From: Paraburkholderia eburnea | GTDB taxonomy: Bacteria > Pseudomonadota > Gammaproteobacteria > Burkholderiales > Burkholderiaceae | Direction of reading: 5' to 3' | DNA: 64,000 bases | NCBI RefSeq assembly: GCF_002917095.1 | Contig: NZ_PQGA01000001.1 | Location: 744,001 to 808,000 of the forward strand | In this document: positions 62,010 to 64,000 of the stretch, one piece after another | How positions within the stretch are numbered: position 1 is the stretch's first letter | Layout: each line of letters begins with the position of its first letter | The notes under the pieces: model-generated | Seen by the model: the letters and a program-made list of their open reading frames with translations, nothing else | What the model was told of the DNA's origin: nothing | The model's database searches: none | Made by a program: the position numbers and the translations under genes

Positions 62010-63338
62010 ATGACCCGACCGGGAACGATGCCCACCTCCGCCACCGACCGTAACGCCGCCACACTCTCCCGCCGCTCCCACGCGTGGCGCTGGGTGGCCG
62101 TGTTCGTTCTGGTAACGGTGCTGCACTGGCTCGCGGCGCAATGGTTCGAGCGGCACCACACGGCGCAGCCGGTCACGCCCGCGCACGTGCCCGTACAGGT
62201 CCGCCTGCTCAAGCCCGAACGTATCGAGCAGCAGGCCAAACCCGCCGCGCCTGCCGCAAAACCCGCGCCAAACCCTGCCCCGCCGGCTCACTCCAAACGG
62301 GCCCCCAGCCCGCCGCACACGCTCCAGGCGCTCGCGCTGCCCGAAGCGCATCCCAAGACTGCCGCCGCGCCTGAAGACGCTGCGTCGAGCCCCGTCGCGT
62401 CCGATGCCTCGGCGTCGTCCGCAAGCGCATCGGGCGGCGCGAGCGGGGCCGCCCAGGCCGCCGCGCCCGGCAACGGCAACACCCCGTCCGCGCAGGCGGC
62501 GCAGGCCTCGCACGGCGTCAAATTCCAGGTCCCGCCGTCGGGCGAACTCGAATACGACACCTTCTTCAACGGCGCGCGCAACGCGCCGGGCACGATCCAC
62601 TGGAAGAGCGATGGCCAGCACTACGAAATGGTGGTGTCGATTCCGCTGCCCTTTGTCGGGGCTTTTAGCTGGACGAGCCGCGGGCATGTCGATGCCTTCG
62701 GACTCGCGCCGGATCAATACATCGAAAAGCGCGGCCACCGGCCCGAGGACTTCACGGTCTTCAATCGCAATCTCAAGCAGATCATCTTCACGCGCACGCC
62801 GAATTCGCTTGCGCTGCCCGATGGCGCACAGGATCGCTTCAGCATGGTGATGCAGCTCGCGAGCCTCGTGCGCGGCGACCCCGACACCTATAAACCGGGC
62901 GTCACGCGCGAGTTCTACGTCGCCGACAACGACAGCGGCGAGACCTGGCCCATCACCACCATCGGCGACGAAACCGTGAGCACGGATCGCGGCTACGTGA
63001 GCGCGCGTCACTTCATGCGACTGCCGCGCCACGACGGCGACAAGCGCCGCATCGACGTGTGGCTCGCGCCCTCGCTCGGCTGGCTGCCGGTGCGCCTCGT
63101 GCAAACCGAGCCGAACGGCACCGAAGTCGAACTGCTATGGCACGGCGCGTTGAGCGTGCCCAAAGCTCCGGATGTTTCGGGTGCTCCGGATACTTCAAGC
63201 GCACCAACTCCTTCCGCACCGGCACAAACGCCGCCGCCTGCCGACCAATCGTCTGAATCAAGCGCGCCTGCGGCCCCCTCCACGGCCGCCCCAGAGAACC
63301 CTGCCGAGCTGCCCGCCGACGCCCCGCTACACCCTTAA
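62010..63338 (+). CDS. DUF3108 protein with single membrane anchor
   Basis: 442 aa. A membrane helix (about residues 27-44) is followed by 130 residues of Pro/Ala/Ser-rich linker and then the DUF3108 domain (about 175-375: ELEYDTFFNGARNAPGTIHWKSDGQHYEMVV ... WLAPSLGWLPVRLVQTEPNG), a periplasmic beta-rich domain of unknown role. A second Pro/Ala-rich tail closes the protein. ATG at 62028 is an alternative start. Confidence 0.85.
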   Translation: MTRPGTMPTSATDRNAATLSRRSHAWRWVAVFVLVTVLHWLAAQWFERHHTAQPVTPAHVPVQVRLLKPERIEQQAKPAAPAAKPAPNPAPPAHSKRAPSPPHTLQALALPEAHPKTAAAPEDAASSPVASDASASSASASGGASGAAQAAAPGNGNTPSAQAAQASHGVKFQVPPSGELEYDTFFNGARNAPGTIHWKSDGQHYEMVVSIPLPFVGAFSWTSRGHVDAFGLAPDQYIEKRGHRPEDFTVFNRNLKQIIFTRTPNSLALPDGAQDRFSMVMQLASLVRGDPDTYKPGVTREFYVADNDSGETWPITTIGDETVSTDRGYVSARHFMRLPRHDGDKRRIDVWLAPSLGWLPVRLVQTEPNGTEVELLWHGALSVPKAPDVSGAPDTSSAPTPSAPAQTPPPADQSSESSAPAAPSTAAPENPAELPADAPLHP

Positions 63339-63675
63339 GCGCCCTCCCGCACACACACGCACAACGAATCCGCGTGCAGGCCACAAAACCGGCCTTTCTA
63401 GCCGCACGTTCGCGCGAAATGGCGCATACTGGAAATCATATAAGCGCCCTGCATCCGAACTGCATCGAATGCGCGCGCGGCCCGAGACGAGCACAAGAAA
63501 CAACAGAGGAAAGCGTTCGAAGGGAGGCTCGATCCGCGCGCTGCACCGGCGCATCCGGCCACGCGAATCACCCCTTTGTGCCTTTCAGGCGCGCGGCTTG
63601 CGAAAAGCCGTACGACGTCCACGCAGTACCTCGCAACCAGCCTGACTCCCGACCGCACCGGCCAAGGAGGAACGC
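63339..63675 (+). other. Intergenic region before the final hydrolase gene (337 bp)
   Basis: No gene is supported. Inverted arms GGCGC and GCGCC flank an AT-rich core near 63421-63449 (ATAC..CATATAA), which may be a promoter or operator for the downstream gene. Confidence 0.45.
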
Positions 63676-64000
63676 ATGCAAGCGACTGTCAATGGCATCG
63701 ATACGCGCTACGTCTTCGAAGACCGCAGCGGCGGTCCGGCGCTAACCTTCATTCATCAGCTGGGCGGCGACCTCTCCGTGTGGGACACGCTCGCGGGTCA
63801 TTTCCGGCATCGTTTTCGCGTATTGCGCTACGACGTGCGCGGTCACGGCGCGAGCGCCGTATCGAATACCGCCTTCGGCTTCAAGGAACTTTCCGCCGAT
63901 CTCACCGCCCTGCTCGACGCGAAAGACATCGAGAAGACGCATCTCGTCGGCATGTCGATGGGCGGCATGATCGCGCAGCAGTTCGCGCTGGATCATGCGG
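63676..64000 (+). CDS. Alpha/beta hydrolase, 3-oxoadipate enol-lactonase-like (5' part)
   Basis: 108 codons, running off the window. AAGGAGG is 5 bases before the ATG. LTFIHQLGGDLSVWDTLAGHFRHRFRVLRYDVRGHGAS and the nucleophile elbow LVGMSMGGMIAQQFALDHA match PcaD-type lactonases of the beta-ketoadipate pathway. The usual HQLG variant of the oxyanion motif is seen. The acid and histidine lie beyond the edge. Confidence 0.85.
   Translation, partial: MQATVNGIDTRYVFEDRSGGPALTFIHQLGGDLSVWDTLAGHFRHRFRVLRYDVRGHGASAVSNTAFGFKELSADLTALLDAKDIEKTHLVGMSMGGMIAQQFALDHA

Noticed and set aside
60282..63104. 940-codon minus-strand frame across the FAH, iclR and DUF3108 genes
   Set aside because: It spans three recognised genes and a divergent promoter and has no family features.

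Overview
The window is GC-rich chromosomal DNA from a betaproteobacterium of the Burkholderiaceae, most likely Paraburkholderia, Caballeronia or Burkholderia sensu lato. I infer this from the codon use, from the gene order (an aa3 cytochrome oxidase cluster with heme A synthesis genes; gpmA-ctpA-moeB facing ptsI-ptsH-EIIA-gshB-gshA-amtB-glnK; birA-coaX beside an MCE transporter) and from family-specific proteins such as PhaM and the proteobacterial ATP-grasp GshA. It looks like core chromosome. I found no rRNA, tRNA, insertion sequence, prophage or CRISPR array. About 70 protein genes are supported. The first (metQ) and last (an alpha/beta hydrolase) run into the window edges.

Layout. 1-12 kb, mostly minus strand: MetQ, then the aa3 oxidase cluster read as ctaC-ctaD-small protein-ctaG-DUF2970-ctaE-(twin-TM gene on the plus strand)-SURF1-SCO-like protein-ctaA-ctaB-SCO1. 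12-21.6 kb: a BioC-like methyltransferase divergent from comF, trmL, a macrodomain protein, the minus operon rhodanese-grxC-secB-gpsA, then gpmA, ctpA and moeB on plus. 21.6-30.6 kb: PTS regulatory proteins (ptsI, ptsH, EIIA), glutathione synthesis (gshA, gshB), the nitrogen-control pair glnK-amtB behind a near-perfect sigma54 promoter, and ubiK. 30.7-39.5 kb: yifB, an AT-rich intergenic island, a lipoprotein, a TlpA-like thioredoxin, and the C4-dicarboxylate system dctD-dctB-dctA. 39.5-47 kb: lipA, lipB, a DUF2917/LysR divergent pair, DUF493, D-amino acid aminotransferase, dacA, a hydrolase and a ferredoxin. 47-55.4 kb: VanZ, a four-gene MCE lipid transporter, birA-coaX, rfaE2. 55.4-64 kb: a ferritin-like diiron protein, a patatin-like lipase, PhaM, an enoyl-CoA hydratase and a FAH-family hydrolase facing an IclR regulator, a DUF3108 protein and the partial hydrolase.

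The most interesting signal is not a gene. A hairpin of about 45 nt with a UAAA-type loop occurs four times: before ctaD, before amtB, before dctA, and once downstream of dctA in inverted orientation. The arms covary between copies, so an RNA structure is being kept. At ctaD and dctA the hairpin directly abuts a strong Shine-Dalgarno sequence. All three genes with a leader copy encode membrane proteins of carbon, nitrogen or respiratory metabolism, which suggests a shared post-transcriptional control element or small-RNA family. Other notable points are well-spaced sigma54 promoters for dctA and glnK-amtB, a 9-codon leader ORF before dctA, an OmpA-like domain fused to cytochrome oxidase subunit II, and two intergenic clusters of DnaA-box-like sequences.
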